Assembly: GCA_038501195.1 (NCBI GenBank)
Contig: JBBPUQ010000006.1
Span: 2,046,001 to 2,110,000, forward strand
Direction of reading: 5' to 3'
Length of the DNA: 64,000 nt
Origin: Nemania diffusa
Lineage: Eukaryota > Ascomycota > Sordariomycetes > Xylariales > Xylariaceae
Below the pieces are notes generated by a model. It was not told the origin of the DNA and searched no databases. It saw only the letters and a list, made by a program, of their open reading frames with translations. Below are positions 1 through 11,913 of this stretch, piece by piece. The translations under genes were made by a program, and so were the position numbers. Position 1 is the first letter of the stretch, and every line of letters starts with the position of its first letter.

Positions 1-825
1 CTATTTTTCTATTGGCACCCTACCCATGAAGCATAGATTAGTACGAATTATAAGGTGCGAATGCGCAATAAAATCACATGTAAGAGGTGATAGGGCGATA
101 TGCGGACCTTAGCAGCTTCGAGCCAACATACTTTCACCCTATTCTTACTCCACGCGACGATGACGAACATTACACAATCAATTCATTGGCACGCATCCGC
201 TCGGTGTCTCTCGTGGCCTCGGAAAACAGTCATCTTATTTCCTCATACCGGAAGCTACGCGTTGTGCCATCTCCGCTCACCGTTACAGCCTTTCGTTGCA
301 CCCTATCGCTGGCTATCCATTCACATCACTTACCTTCGAGGGTGTTATTGAACTTCCGTCACGACGAATCAATACAGCGTAAAATGACCCCTGGATCTCT
401 GAGGCCGGTCGGTCTGCGGACGGCCTCATGACGGCCTCATTCGAAAATAGAAGACTTCCACCGAAACGCCACTACCTTCTTGACCGCCATCTGCCATGTT
501 ATGGCAGTGCTTCGATACCGAAACAAGGAAATCGCATACAATTCGTGAAATTTGTATGTATCTTTAGTACTAGTGGGACGACGGGATTTCTATACACGTG
601 TCGCCCTGCTAAGTTCGTACTCCTATCTACCTAGGTATTTAATGCGTACTAGGATCAGTTGAGTTTATATTTCCCAATCACGTTTGTAAATCCTCAAGGA
701 CATTAGTAGCATTGCCACAGCTCTATATAAACTATATCTTCTTCGCAACTCCTCAAACTTCTTCTACGGTAGTTTCACTCATCTTGCTACCAACCAACCG
801 ATACACCATCACGTATATTTTCAAC
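1..825. other. Non-coding or decayed stretch
   Basis: Moderately AT-rich sequence. The two overlapping open frames near 87-431 lack a recognisable domain and compete with each other, so neither is called. A 68-codon frame at 428-634 is also featureless. Nothing here can be named. Confidence 0.5.
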
Positions 826-999
826 ATGGCTCATCTTTATTGTGTACGATCACTACCATATTGCAAAGAATTTTGTTTACTAATTTTTGAGAAGTGCGAA
901 TGCGGGAACGGCCCTTGGAATAGTTCCATCGATGAACACTGTCACCAATGCAGCCATCGACTATGTGGTTCCTGTGGCTACAGCCCCCTACCAAAATAA
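826..999 (+). CDS. Six-cysteine microprotein A (zinc-ribbon-like), 57 aa
   Basis: The frame runs from a true ATG to a TAA and ends in a compact Cys array, CxC-x12-CxxC-x4-CxxC, within the last 36 residues. It contains the pieces KCECGNGPW, CHQC and RLCGSC. Six cysteines in paired knuckles suggest a small zinc-binding fold or a disulphide-rich peptide; which of the two cannot be read from sequence. The same array recurs at equal spacing in the candidate at 3297-3485, with 11 of 28 positions identical and all six cysteines aligned. This resemblance is the main reason to believe the gene. A phase-0 intron removing the stretch between the fifth-sixth codons and the KCEC motif is possible, but its acceptor would be GAG, so the unspliced reading is preferred. 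I do not recognise the function. Similar short CxCG...CxxC proteins are, as far as I recall, common and uncharacterised in Pezizomycotina. Confidence 0.45.
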   Translation: MAHLYCVRSLPYCKEFCLLIFEKCECGNGPWNSSIDEHCHQCSHRLCGSCGYSPLPK

Positions 1000-3296
1000 G
1001 ACTAGAAGATGAAGTAAGTCTATCTATAGGAGTGGCTTCATGAGGTTCGCTTCTAATCTGCTGAGCAGATCCTCTAAATTTCACAGCTTCCGGGGGGGGT
1101 TGCCGAGCCCTTCACATTATCATCCCGCTTATTTCAACTGTTCGCCTATCCTAGCCATACTTTTCTTAGCTATGCATCAGGATTCTTTATCAAATCTTCC
1201 GTATCTTATTCTGGTATTTTACTTCAACAGCACCTTCTTGTCACTCTTTATCCAGACGTGGCGATTAGGGTACGAATTCGCCAGTATTATTACGGCACAC
1301 AGCACGTCCCATTATAATTCAGATCCAAGTATTTGAAATGGGGGGAGTAGAGCTAGCTGGAATGGCGATTTTCATTTGACATTTGACATCTAATAGGCAA
1401 GATGGGAAGTGGCAACACAGGACAATCCCCAAGTCTGCGGCAGGTGGTTTGGGAGGAGTTTTTGGCTTAGGCGTCTTTATAAAATTCTCTATTTTCTTCT
1501 TTGTGTATTAAAACATAGGGATCTGGACGACTATGTAGTGTTTCATCTACCCCCTCAGTGTACGTATATCTCGAAACTACTAGACTCCCCCCAAAAAAAC
1601 CCAAAAAAAACAAGTGGTCTCTGGCAGACAACTTTACTAATACTGGCCATTTAGAAGGGTGATCACAAGATGAGTGACTTAGATAGTGAAGCTTGTCCCT
1701 TGGGTTTATTCTAACGTACCTTTCAGACATCCTAGAAGTGTTGTGCAATTTGCGTAAAATTTATCATTCATTAAATACATCGTAAATATGTGAGCGGACA
1801 TGTTAATAACTGATTTGAGTTAAATTACCTAAAGCAACTGCCGGCCTACTGCTGCAAATGTAACATTCGGATACTGTACGCGAGAGGCAGCTGACATTTC
1901 CCACGTGGTGGCTGCACATATGTATCATTCCCCAAATGACTTATTAGTTATAAGTGCCGCTCTTTAATGCCCATTTTTGAGTTTCTCTCGCTCCTTTACT
2001 ACGGCATATTCTCGTATGTCAGTTGCTTATAATTTCCTTGCCGTGAATTTCCAGTTCATTTACTGGGTTGAACAGTACTATGCGATCTTACGTACTGAGG
2101 CGCCTCGGACTTGTAGACCCCGGTGTAATACTGTTCTTTAGCTTATGACTCAACCAACGGCGCCTTAGCTATGCTGCGTTTTGAATAATCCGATCCGCCT
2201 TTATTTGCAAGGCAAGCTATAATAATAAGGCATTCATTCGGTGTGTGCTGCGCCTCATAGGACGTTAGTTGTTGCACCCTTTAATTACTAGCCTCCGAGA
2301 TCGCATCTCTAAGAGAGGGCCTCATTTACAAAAGAAACGTGAAAGGGAGGTGAAAGTACACTAATTCGATTTTTTTTATCAAGACGATACCTAATAAGAA
2401 TATCGGCATCAGCTAGCACAGCCCAAACTTGTCCCGCAAAAAAAAGGCACTTTAAATCGGGCACTTCTACGGTGCGTACAGCCACACACGGGAAGGTCGA
2501 ATCAAAATATTTATGCATTTATCTCGGTGTGTCCTTAGGTATCTAATTTGAGTTGATAGAATTTGGCTAGTTGTAAATATTTACTATTACATCATCGCCT
2601 GTGAAATAGGCTACTATTAACTGTTAAACAGCTTCACTCTAGTGCTTAGCCTAGGCACGTCCCTAGCTAACATGACAGGGTACAGCAACAAACTATGTTT
2701 CTACGTAAGATTTTTCTCGATGGCTCTGTAGAATTCTTGCTCTTCAGATAATTAAACCCCTGTTTACCGAAGCTTTAGAGTTAGAGTCGAACTTGTTGGC
2801 TATCAACAATGTCTGCTTCTACTACTCGCCCGGAGATCGGTGATTGTGCTGCGGTCATTGGATATGTTTAACGATGTTAAAAACTAGACCCTATATCCTA
2901 TTATATGTTAGCCAATAGATTGATGAGGCCGTTTGGTTTGGCTGGCCTCGCGAGTGGAATAATCCACCCGGTTGGTTTGACAGGAACACAAGACAATGCG
3001 GCAATGCCATATTATGGTTTGGACTCTGGGCCATCATTCGAAATCTCATGGCAGTGCTGGAAGTATGAGGCGAGAGGCCGTCCTAATTAAGGCAGTTTCA
3101 AATATGATATTTTCCAGAAATGTCTAACATGAAGTGAAAGTTTACTCCTCGAGGATATAAAAAGGAAGCATTCCACCCTGATGGAAACGACTCTGATTCC
3201 TACAAGCACCACAACCACCACAGAAGAGTCTGATACGACTTTATTCATAAAATAGTGCCTCCAACACCACAAAGATTCTCAGAAAACTCTTAGAAA
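1000..3296. other. Gene-poor stretch
   Basis: No frame has a recognisable domain. Short open frames on the minus strand (2309-2518) and plus strand (2905-3090, Gly- and Pro-rich) are unsupported. A TATA-like TATAAAAAGG lies near 3154-3165. It is followed by an ATG at 3181 opening a 24-codon Thr-rich frame that stops at 3255, a possible upstream ORF for the next gene. Confidence 0.45.
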
Positions 3297-3485
3297 ATGC
3301 CTCAATACGCCACAAAAATAGCATATTTCTGCGTAAGATAACTCTCCACCTCGGAACGTGACCTATACTAACAGACCAAGTGCCAATGCGATGATGGTCC
3401 GTATTACCTGGAAACAACCGCATCGTGCCAGAACTGTCACAGGCGCTTGTGTGATGACTGCCGAACTGAGGAAGTAGAGGAATAG
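3297..3485 (+). CDS. Six-cysteine microprotein B (zinc-ribbon-like), 48 aa, two exons
   Basis: Two exons are proposed: 3297-3332 (12 codons, starting MPQYATK) and 3375-3485. They are separated by a 42-base phase-0 intron with donor GTAAGA and a branch/acceptor run ACTAACAG. The intron is short for a fungus but its signals are good. The second exon encodes CxC-x12-CxxC-x4-CxxC followed by an acidic tail. Its spacing matches the candidate at 826-999 exactly, with shared KC, GP, RLC and all six cysteines. Function is unknown; a zinc ribbon or a secreted cysteine-rich peptide are both possible, but the N-terminus is too short for a clear signal peptide. The gene is invisible to ORF calling because of its size and intron. 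A Thr-rich small ORF at 3181-3255 precedes it. Confidence 0.45.
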
Positions 3486-4756
3486 ATCTCAAGGTAAACG
3501 CATATCCTACTAGAGTTGAATACCCTGAATTGAGAATGCTGATAATAGTTTGCTAAGACTTGTATTTCTCTCTTTGCTTAAGTTGGCACGCCTACCACCG
3601 CTATTCCATTCGTTTTGTAATATTATATTGGAGTTTCAGCCAAACCGCCGGCGGTACTTTTCTTTCGAACTTCATTCTACCCAGTGCTCTCCATTGTGGT
3701 CTCCCAGACCCGATAATTGGAAGAGGAAAATCGACAGCATACCTATCAGATGGACCACGGAACATCACCTCCCTAACTTGAATTTTGTTTTTATTTACTT
3801 GGCATAATACATGGAACTAGCACTATAGAGCTCGATGGGGCCTTTGATGAGCCGCTGTGGAAGTTCGTTACCGTAATCAGTGGATAAGGAGGACAGTTCT
3901 GCAATGTCTTGAAGTTTTGCTTTTATCATTCGCTTCTATCTTGTCATTTCATGTTTATTTGGGGGTATATATATCGGTCATTGCAACTTCTCACCTCTAC
4001 TACGTATTTCTTAATTCAATGTACACTACTGGTTAGGATTTAAATTGGATTTTGAATTCTCCTCTAAAACTAGTTTTGTGTTTATTAAATTGGAAGATTA
4101 ATTTCTTCTGAACACGATTAGTTGTTAGTAGTCTTGTTAATGTGCATAGGTAAATAGGTCTCACGTGGTATTCCGCAATGCGAACGGTTGCCGCCCTGTT
4201 ATATTTAGTGAAATGGGGCTTAATTGGGGATGTGAGAGTTGTCCTGCCATACAAGCTAGCTTAGGTTCTGCAAGGGTTTTTAGGTGTACAAACATCATCT
4301 CTAATTCCGCTATAATGTCGTGGTGTCTGTACAATAAAAGTGCCCTTCTATATTAAATGTCGGTACTGCGTTATGCAGGCGGACGGATCTATCCATTCAC
4401 GCGTGGCAGCCACTGAAACCCCATATCAGATGAGAGGGTAATAGCGGCAGACGGCGTACTCTATCTGATATATAGCGCGCTTAGGGTGAAGGACGAGTCG
4501 TGATTGGGGTATTAATTAATTTAAATGGTATTATTGGTGATTATATGTTATTGACCGGTATGCCTACTAATCTCTCCCCTCTTTACGGCATCGCTACCGA
4601 ATTTACTGTCACACTAATTACTGCGTATAATTGCTTACTATGTATACTAAATCAATGAGTATACGTAGTAGTCTGGCCAGACTTCATCAACATAGCCGCA
4701 GTTTCGCACCGCCCTTTCCTCCACGATAATCACATGCCAATTCCGACGTGCTACAA
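3486..4756. other. Gene-poor stretch
   Basis: Two overlapping open frames near 3550-3807 and one near 4165-4356 have no recognisable motif and no consistent splice signals. I see nothing that can be named. Confidence 0.45.
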
Positions 4757-5932
4757 TTAAAAGTTAAGGCGTTAGTTGCGTCACTGGGTGGATTAGTTTT
4801 ATGTGCCTTGCCTTTAAAGTCCTTCGATGCGATTCTGCAAGGCCATTAGATCTCGCTTCCCCTTGAGAAAATGGAGGTAAGCACCAAGACCTGCAACAAT
4901 AGGGCTAGATGCTGACATTCCCGAGGCAGTGGTGTGTAGTCAAATGACGCTTTAGCACAAGCCCTTAGTCCTAGGTCTTGAAATATACCCCTCATGAAAA
5001 TGAAAAGGGGAACATAATGCGATTAACTTGCAGATCTATCTTCAAATGATCCGGTTTTGATGCCGTTGACTGGTAAACAGGTGTCAACTACTGAGGCTTA
5101 GTTGCTGAGCCCTTCCTCGGTATCGTTCTTGTCGCGCACAGCGACTATGCCAACAGAGGGTTTGAAGCTGTCGGGGGGTTCTCAGCGTCAGCTTTGCTGG
5201 TGCTCGAATCTAGTACAACAGGCGTGCTAGCATTTGCTAGCCCATCTATGATATCGTTACTAGCTTGAGTCTTTCGGTCGGTAAGTAATAGATTAGCAAC
5301 GGTTTCCTGAAGATATCTCGGGCCTGTGCATCCCGCGCAACTGAGCCGAGAGCAGCAATGGTGCTGCTGTTACCTACACATCGTTTCTAAATGCTCTAAC
5401 AGCGAATAGTTGCGGTTTCACGGCCATACAGTAGAGATTTGAACAGCAACACCTGCAACGAGCCCCGTGGTTTGTGCCATCAACGTTATTACTGTCGGTA
5501 AAGTGTGTTACTAAAAATGCATATCTACCGAAATCTAGACAACTGATAATAATTCTAGCATTGAGTGTACATGTGCAAGTTCCAGCACCGCCAGAGCTAT
5601 TACAGTTGTCACTATTCTCTCCATTGTTTCGATAGGAGATCTGGGTAATGCTGTAGGCTGCGACTTGGAGGTGTATTCATTAAGAAGATTGAATCCTCTT
5701 GAACATGCTCGATCTAGACTACAAGATAGAGTCAATTATGTTGAGACAATAGCTTGTGAGCTTGTCTAAAAGGAGATTAAGTCTCGATAGCTGAAACGAG
5801 GTCGCATGGAAAGCTCAAGCGAAGCCCTTGAAGCTCGTGTGTTAGAAAATGCTTGGCATTGCTTGTATGAGCAATGAAAGCAGCATCTGCCTTTGCACTG
5901 ACGAAGTTGCCCCTCAAATTAACAAGATACAT
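4757..5932 (-). pseudogene. Decayed subtilisin-like serine protease (proteinase K-like S8A)
   Basis: Pieces of a subtilase appear in order on the minus strand, scattered over frames and broken by stops. From the 5' side at 5932: a possible I9 propeptide start (MYLVNLRG...); then near 5630-5560 TQISYRNNGENS and GAGTC, matching the start of the mature enzyme before the catalytic-Asp segment; then FTDSNNVDGTNHGAR, corresponding to the catalytic-His motif (HGTH altered to HGAR); then VKPQLFAVRAF and VARDAQARDI; DKNDTEEGLSN, stop, ASVVD near 5130; and finally SGMSASSPIVAGLGAYLHF near 4925-4870, where the usual GTSM catalytic-Ser box has become GMSA. At least three in-frame stops and several frame changes are present. 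The order and spacing fit one fungal secreted protease of about 380 aa. It cannot make an active enzyme as it stands. Confidence 0.75.
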
Positions 5933-8568
5933 GAAAAGAAATCGATGTTACCTAATTAACGTTATTACTTTTAGGCACTCTCCTCGCTAGGTATTTACAT
6001 AGGTGAAAGCTAGGATAGCCCAACTTGGAGTGAGTTGGGGTATATTTTAAAACTACCAGGGGCTATGCGACACCGGATGCCGCGACTGACTAGAGTTTGG
6101 TGCTGCAAGGCTATGGTAGGGTATGCATAGAGTATCTTTTGCGTGTTAGTTTTATATAGAGTTTTTATAACATGTGATAAGACTTTGCATAGCTTAGTTT
6201 TGTAGATTACTACTTTCGCTTATTCTGACGTACGTTTCTTTTTTTATCTATCTTCACCTACGTCTAGTCTCCTTCCTATGCCATCAGCTTGAGTTCCCGT
6301 GATCGCCAATTATGAAGAGATTTAGATTAACACTAAATTTCTTCGCTCATTTAATATCTACTTCTTTTCCATTACCAGATTTTAAACTCAAAGCATGTAT
6401 ACAACGTCCCTTAAATCCTCGAAGCCATCTTACTCTTGAGCAATGAGTGCCTTATCTTAGCTATAGTTGCAACATCCTACATAAGATATTATTTTGATTA
6501 CACATTAGTAATAGTCAGAATCGAACTGCGTTCTCTTACATTTTAAATATCTGTCTACGTAGCCCACACCATATAAGCAAATGCTTAGACCTTAGTTAGT
6601 ACTATGCATATAGACTAGTTACATTAATACACCATACCTAGGTAGTTGCAAAACTCTGTTACTCTGTACTTCGTAGCGAACAAAATTGCCAATAAAGCCC
6701 ATATCCTGTACATTGCGAAAATACTATTTAGCCGAATATGTGTTTTAATTAGCTAGGTATATACTAGGTAATTATGATGCAAGCCATCTCTTAGCATCTA
6801 GGAATGACTGTGTACTGTAATTCGTCCACTTGTATGAGAGGCAGTATACCATCTCGACGACAATCGACCTAGGTAAATTAGGTACATACCTAGTGAAGTT
6901 GGAATACTGCGTACGTGCTGTAGGGATTTTTAAGCTAGGTAGACAGTGCTGAGATAAATAGATTCGTCCCACACCTTGGTAATACCGTACACGTACTGCG
7001 TACCTTGGTTTAAAAAAATAAGTCATTGGCAAATCGGAATGCACAGCTCAACAGATTTGAATTACCTACATGTATTATACATAAGGTACCTAGCCACAGA
7101 CGCTGGCTTGTACACTCCTAGTACGTTACCTACTTATGCGTACCTACATACCTTAGGTAGGTACCTCCTAGTTGGGCTGTGGCTGGTGTGAACCCCCACC
7201 CTAGCTGACCCGACCCTGGCACTTAGTTTACACAGATAAACCATAAGCAAACCTTTCTTGTGTCAGTTGCATCTCTTCACTAACGCTCTACTTCTGAACA
7301 CATTTATCTAAGTCCGAATTCAAAATTTCTTTCCTCTTATGACAAGATAGCCTTCAGAGGAAGTTTTTAAGTTGGTTTAAATAGTCTCTAATAAGTCGTG
7401 ATTAGCTTGCCAGGACTTATGGAGTAAATAGAATGGAACCTTCCATATTCTATATCCACTACATACCTACCCTCCCGGGGTTAAAAGGATTGTACTGATT
7501 ACCAGGTAGGCAGTTTAGCATAGTGCTAGTAGTCTTTAGCGCAAGCGCTAGTGCCAACTATAACCTTGTTGGATCTGCCTACTTGAGGTATTGAAAACTT
7601 ACTACAACTACAACTCTCTTTCTAAGCTTAATTTCTTTACTTAATTTTTATTTTAAACCTATCTCTTTTCGAAGGCTGTACTGTACTATCTGTATTGCAA
7701 CCTCAACATGTATAGGTACGTATGGCGACATCGACTGGGCGGAGTCGGAGGCATGAAACTCAACTCGTAAATGCTTTGATAGTGATGCACTATCCTTGCA
7801 TCAGATCTGCCATGCTAATGCTCGTCTTCCTCTACGATGCAACCCTAACTAGGTACGTGCTTGAGTGGCTTATTTCCAGAGCTTCCACTTGTTGCATCTA
7901 AAGGCCGACGTCCTGAAACTCTTGGGGACGGGCCGCTATTGCACCCAGGCACTATATCTGTATGTAGTGTACTTGTAGAGGCAGAGTACGCATAATATTC
8001 CGAGGCAACACGTGGGAGAATCGATAGTGGTACCTACGCTGCCCATCTACGGGGTGTAGCCGGGTTTAGTGGGTGCCCGCTGTCAGCTTCATGATACCTC
8101 ATGCACGTAAGTAGAATGACCTTGCCGTTCGGAGAAGCTGAGATCAGATCCTTACCCTTCTAGGCCCTCTAAAAACATCTGCAGCAAGCCCATGAATCCT
8201 GACAGTCGTGATGATAGGGTGGCGTACCTATTTGAATATCGCTTGGTGGCCGGCCCGTGCGGTAGCCCGTGCGGTATACTCCAGATCTGCCGGGGTGCTT
8301 TTCTCTTACTGAAACATATGTAGTCAGCAAGTCCCCAGCAGCCGTTGCAATTCAATTCACGCATCCGTTTATTTATCAACCTGCTGTTGCATCTGCTCTT
8401 CCTACAGAGTCGTTGTCCGTGTCCCGAGGAATTGCCTCGCTGTCGTCTCGCCTTCTCTTCCTTCGCTACGGGAGGCAAACGTGCCGACGACAACGACGAC
8501 GACGACACCAGGTCACCAATCGATGGGAACGCCGGCTGCTGGTTGGAGTAGCCAAGAATCGGCTCGCT
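5933..8568. other. Gene-poor stretch with clustered CCTAGGTA-like words
   Basis: No gene is supported. Between about 6580 and 7170 short words related to TACCTAGGTAC recur many times on both strands, a low-complexity pattern seen between fungal genes. The open frames at 6772-7044, 6976-7191 and 8152-8508 are featureless. The last is a shadow upstream of the receptor gene. Confidence 0.45.
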
Positions 8569-10137
8569 ATGGCCGTTCCCACCCTCCCCACTGAGTCGCC
8601 ATTACCGCGTCCACCGCCGGGGCCAACCTATGTGACAGTCGTGCCAGTTGAACTGTCTTTTAGGCTGTTTGTTGCGAGCATCGTCATCGCGTTTCTCGTC
8701 TTAATCACCCTCGTACTGCGCGTGGTGTCGCGCTTCTACATAGCATTAAAGCTCGGCTGGGACGATGCGTTGGTTTTCGCTGCTTCGATATTCTCCTTTG
8801 GACAAACCGTCTTGTTTACTCTTTGTGCGTAAACCCCTCCTTCGCGTCGATCTAGACAGAGAAAACGGGTATGCTAACAATCGATGACATATTAAGTGGT
8901 ATTTGGCGGTTTGGGCTATCATGCTCAGACGGTACCACCTCCAAATCAATTTTCGATTCCAAAGGTACGTCACTTAATATCCGGGAAATTCCCAGGCGAC
9001 TGCTGTGCGCCATGTCACGACGAGATTCATGGAAGCTTATCCATCCCAACGCTAGGTTCTCTTCAGCTTCGAGCTCTTCCACATCCTCAGCTTGAACCTC
9101 GGCAAATTAAGTGCCTTATTCTTCTATTTGAAATTATTTAATAACAAATCTATCGCCCGGGTTACGAAATGGTGTATAATTGCTGTCTCGCTTGGGACTG
9201 TTGGTCTCGTTTTATGGCAGTTCCTTTTCTGTCACCCACTCAGCAAAATGTGGGAATGGGATGGACTTGAAACTTGTGGCGATCGCGTACGTAGACACCT
9301 TAACCACTGAGCATTCTCTCCCCCACTGAACAAGCCTCCGACTAGCCATGTCAGATTAGATATGCGTTTCTAACTGTGAATCTGTAGCAACCACTATACA
9401 TAGCTGTTTGTGTCTGGTCCATCTTCACCGATCTGTTGGTACTAGTTGTACCCCTGCCTATCATCTGGAGGTTGAAGATGGAGCGCACTCAAAAGATCCG
9501 ACTCTCTTGGCTGTTCGCGGCGGGCCTGAGGTACATATATGCTGGACTCCATCCCGATATACGTTTCAGTCGCTAATAGTGGTTTGTCGATCATAGTGTC
9601 ACTGCCACATCAATCATCCGTCTCGCTTATATCCTCAACATTAACTACCACAATGACTTCTCATTTCACAGCGTACCTTCCACCTTTCTAGCAGCGCTAG
9701 AGCCGCCCGAAACAATACTCTGTGTTAGTCTTCCGATGATATACTCGTTCTTCGCCAGGATATGGCCGAACAAGAAAGGCCACAATGCCTCTACTCCGCA
9801 TATTGGACCGGCTCATTCGCACACCTACGGTTCAAGCTTCATGCGCCGGGGCGAAACACAAAAGCGAAGTTTCACGCCACTCGAAACGACTCTCCCGGAC
9901 CCGTTCGAGCTAAACGAGATGCATGGAACCCAGCGGCAAGTGATAGTATCGGCCGATAAAAGAGGCAGGTCAAACCGGACGTTAGGTTCGAGGAAGAGGA
10001 GCTTAGATCGAGACGCCGAGTCGAGTAGCGGATCGGAGGCCGCTTTAGTGGAGTCGGTACCAATGACAAGTAATGAGCAGAGCAACGGTATAATGGTCTC
10101 GAAGAATTTTACGGTCTCGGTATCGCAACGCGAATGA
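8569..10137 (+). CDS. PTH11-like rhodopsin-fold membrane receptor, 5 exons, about 412 aa
   Basis: Seven hydrophobic segments are encoded once five exons are joined: 8569-8824, 8897-8964, 9056-9286, 9388-9530 and 9597-10137. The first donor is GTGCGT with a TGCTAAC branch point; the remaining introns keep frame at phases 0, 0 and 2. Family marks are the early RVVSRFYI...LGWDDAL, GLGYH after helix 2, LGKLSALFFYLKLF, FCHPLSKMWEW...C, the helix-5 stretch WSIFTDLLVLVVPLPIIWRL, then TATSIIRLAYI. The last helix ends ARIWP before a Ser-rich cytoplasmic tail of about 120 residues. This fits the large fungal rhodopsin-domain family around Magnaporthe Pth11, proposed surface-sensing GPCRs. There is no CFEM domain at the N-terminus. 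The ligand is unknown. The open frame continues upstream of the ATG to 8269 but is not membrane-like there. Confidence 0.8.
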
Positions 10138-10608
10138 ATACTATAGATTAGGTTCTCTATAGACGGTTTCGGGTTATGTGTAATGGGTGCTACGAAACCC
10201 TTGGTCCAGGCTGGTGTGATTTAGGCCGGCTCCGACAATGTATATTACGGTAGAGCGGCATTTGGCGCCGAGTTCTTTACGATATGCGATACCCCTTAAA
10301 AGTAGGATGCCGAACGAGTTTATCAATGTTCTTACTCCGTTTTACTAGGCATCGTCTTCTAACTACTAACAACATCCTATCTAGATTTAATATCCTTGTT
10401 ATACGCAAGTGGAGATAATAAAGACAAGAGGAAGTTATACAAAAGAAGAGTCGGTACTATAGCTTTGTCCTTTGGAACTCATATCTTAATTGTTCGTCTC
10501 CTGTAGCAGGCCCTTTATCATGCGGGTTTATAAATTGAAGCTTAAAAACTGCGAAAAGAGACGCAACTATTTTGGTTATGACTACACAGCCACCTACCAC
10601 GACGCAAC
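10138..10608. other. Intergenic spacer
   Basis: 3' region of the receptor gene and 5' region of the next gene. No open frame of note and no recognisable regulatory motif. Confidence 0.5.
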
Positions 10609-11913
10609 ATGAAGAAAACCACCCACGAACCTAGCTCCGAGACAGTCGGTTTCCGAGAGATATTACGAGAAAGACGCCGGGATGCCTTGCTTCAACTCGC
10701 AGGCACCGCCACTGTCCGTAACGCACTTAAAACGGCAAGGGTGAGTAGCCTAACTAAGCAACCTGCGACGCCAGCCAAGCGTTCTTCCAGCGCAACAATA
10801 GCAGGCCAGAAGCGTAAAGCCAGTGGCGGTGAGTTTGATTCTCTGGGGACGGCTCGGTGTAGGCCAAGTCGACCTAGAGAACAAATATTATCTCCAACGC
10901 AGCCAGTGAGGCGACCAGCTCGCATTCACAGCAAATTACTTACGCCTAGTCCCGAGGTTTCCGCCAGTGCCCAGCTACAGATCGAACACGAAGAACAGGA
11001 TACCGAGATATCTTCCTCGGAATTAAGTGCAAGTATGACCCAAGAATTTGCTCTCGGCGCTTACAAACTTTTACAGGACGAAAGGGAGGAGGGCCTCACG
11101 CCTAAGAATGATATCCTAGCAATCATAGTAACGAGCGAAGACGGAAGAAGCCAGATAAGTCCAACTATCACTCCGCCATCGCTCGACGAAGCGGCAGCCT
11201 TTCGCTTACAACCTCCCGTAGCGCCTCAACAGGCACCACTTACAATCCATGGGCCAAGCACTCTCGGGGTGCCTCGCGACACCTTTGATGACATAAACCA
11301 AATGCCGAAGGATATCCCACAGCGCACAGCCACTCACAATTCATTTGTTGTTAACAGCCGTGAAGTGCAACTTTCGCTGCCACGGATTTATCGCGCTGAT
11401 GTTCCTCGCCAGGTAATAGGGCATGGGCCTCATCAGCAAGTCGCCTCATTTCCAACCCCGCTTCCGCCTATTTCAACCTTCGATTTTCTACCTCGCCAAA
11501 TAATATCGCCGCAAGCTCAGCCTAGGCCGGTCACTCCTCAAAGCGCTCTTCCTTGTACACTTCCGATCCAATCCTATCAGTCTCCGCCTAGTCATGGCGT
11601 AAGATTGCCCTCGTTTAAAGACGTGCTAGCCGCAATCAACGACCCTCAAAACTCACCACTGGCCATTTCAAGGGCAATCCCTCGCTTGGAATCACATCCA
11701 GGCCAGACTGACCTCGGCGAGCCGGTTACCCCCGATATATCTATCGCAGCCAATGCGCAGACCCAGACGTTAGGATCAGAGGCACAGACAGGCCAGGCCC
11801 GCTCTGCAACAGGCCTCTTTCCCCGGGATTTCGCTGAGCGACTTGACGCACGGGTTCAAGCCTTGGCTATAGAAGAGGCCGGTCGGTTCGGGCGTCCCTC
11901 TCAGCCGTGGTAA
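10609..11913 (+). CDS. Hypothetical disordered protein, 434 aa, single exon
   Basis: One uninterrupted frame runs from a true ATG to TAA, far longer than chance for this base composition. I do not recognise a domain. The N-terminus is basic with a short helical-looking stretch (FREILRERRRDALLQLAGTATVRNAL, residues 15-40), followed by a Lys/Arg/Ser-rich part. The middle is rich in Pro, Gln, Ser and Thr (about 200-340). A C-terminal segment LPSFKDVLAAINDPQNSP (about 335-352) looks like a short conserved motif. The last 25 residues (DFAERLDARVQALAIEEAGRF) could form an amphipathic helix. Low complexity with basic ends would suit a nuclear or chromatin-associated protein, but that is only a guess. 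It follows the receptor on the same strand after 471 bases and has no shared pathway with it. Confidence 0.6.
   Translation: MKKTTHEPSSETVGFREILRERRRDALLQLAGTATVRNALKTARVSSLTKQPATPAKRSSSATIAGQKRKASGGEFDSLGTARCRPSRPREQILSPTQPVRRPARIHSKLLTPSPEVSASAQLQIEHEEQDTEISSSELSASMTQEFALGAYKLLQDEREEGLTPKNDILAIIVTSEDGRSQISPTITPPSLDEAAAFRLQPPVAPQQAPLTIHGPSTLGVPRDTFDDINQMPKDIPQRTATHNSFVVNSREVQLSLPRIYRADVPRQVIGHGPHQQVASFPTPLPPISTFDFLPRQIISPQAQPRPVTPQSALPCTLPIQSYQSPPSHGVRLPSFKDVLAAINDPQNSPLAISRAIPRLESHPGQTDLGEPVTPDISIAANAQTQTLGSEAQTGQARSATGLFPRDFAERLDARVQALAIEEAGRFGRPSQPW

Noticed and set aside
420..460. Possible further copy of the element terminus (AAAATAGAAGACTTCCACC)
   Set aside because: Only a short stretch resembles the terminus, and the spacing of the AGCTCTA part is not kept.
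8269..8568. Upstream extension of the PTH11-like gene
   Set aside because: The frame is open, but the ATG at 8569 directly precedes the hydrophilic leader and first helix expected for the family; the upstream part is Arg/Ser-rich and unlike it.
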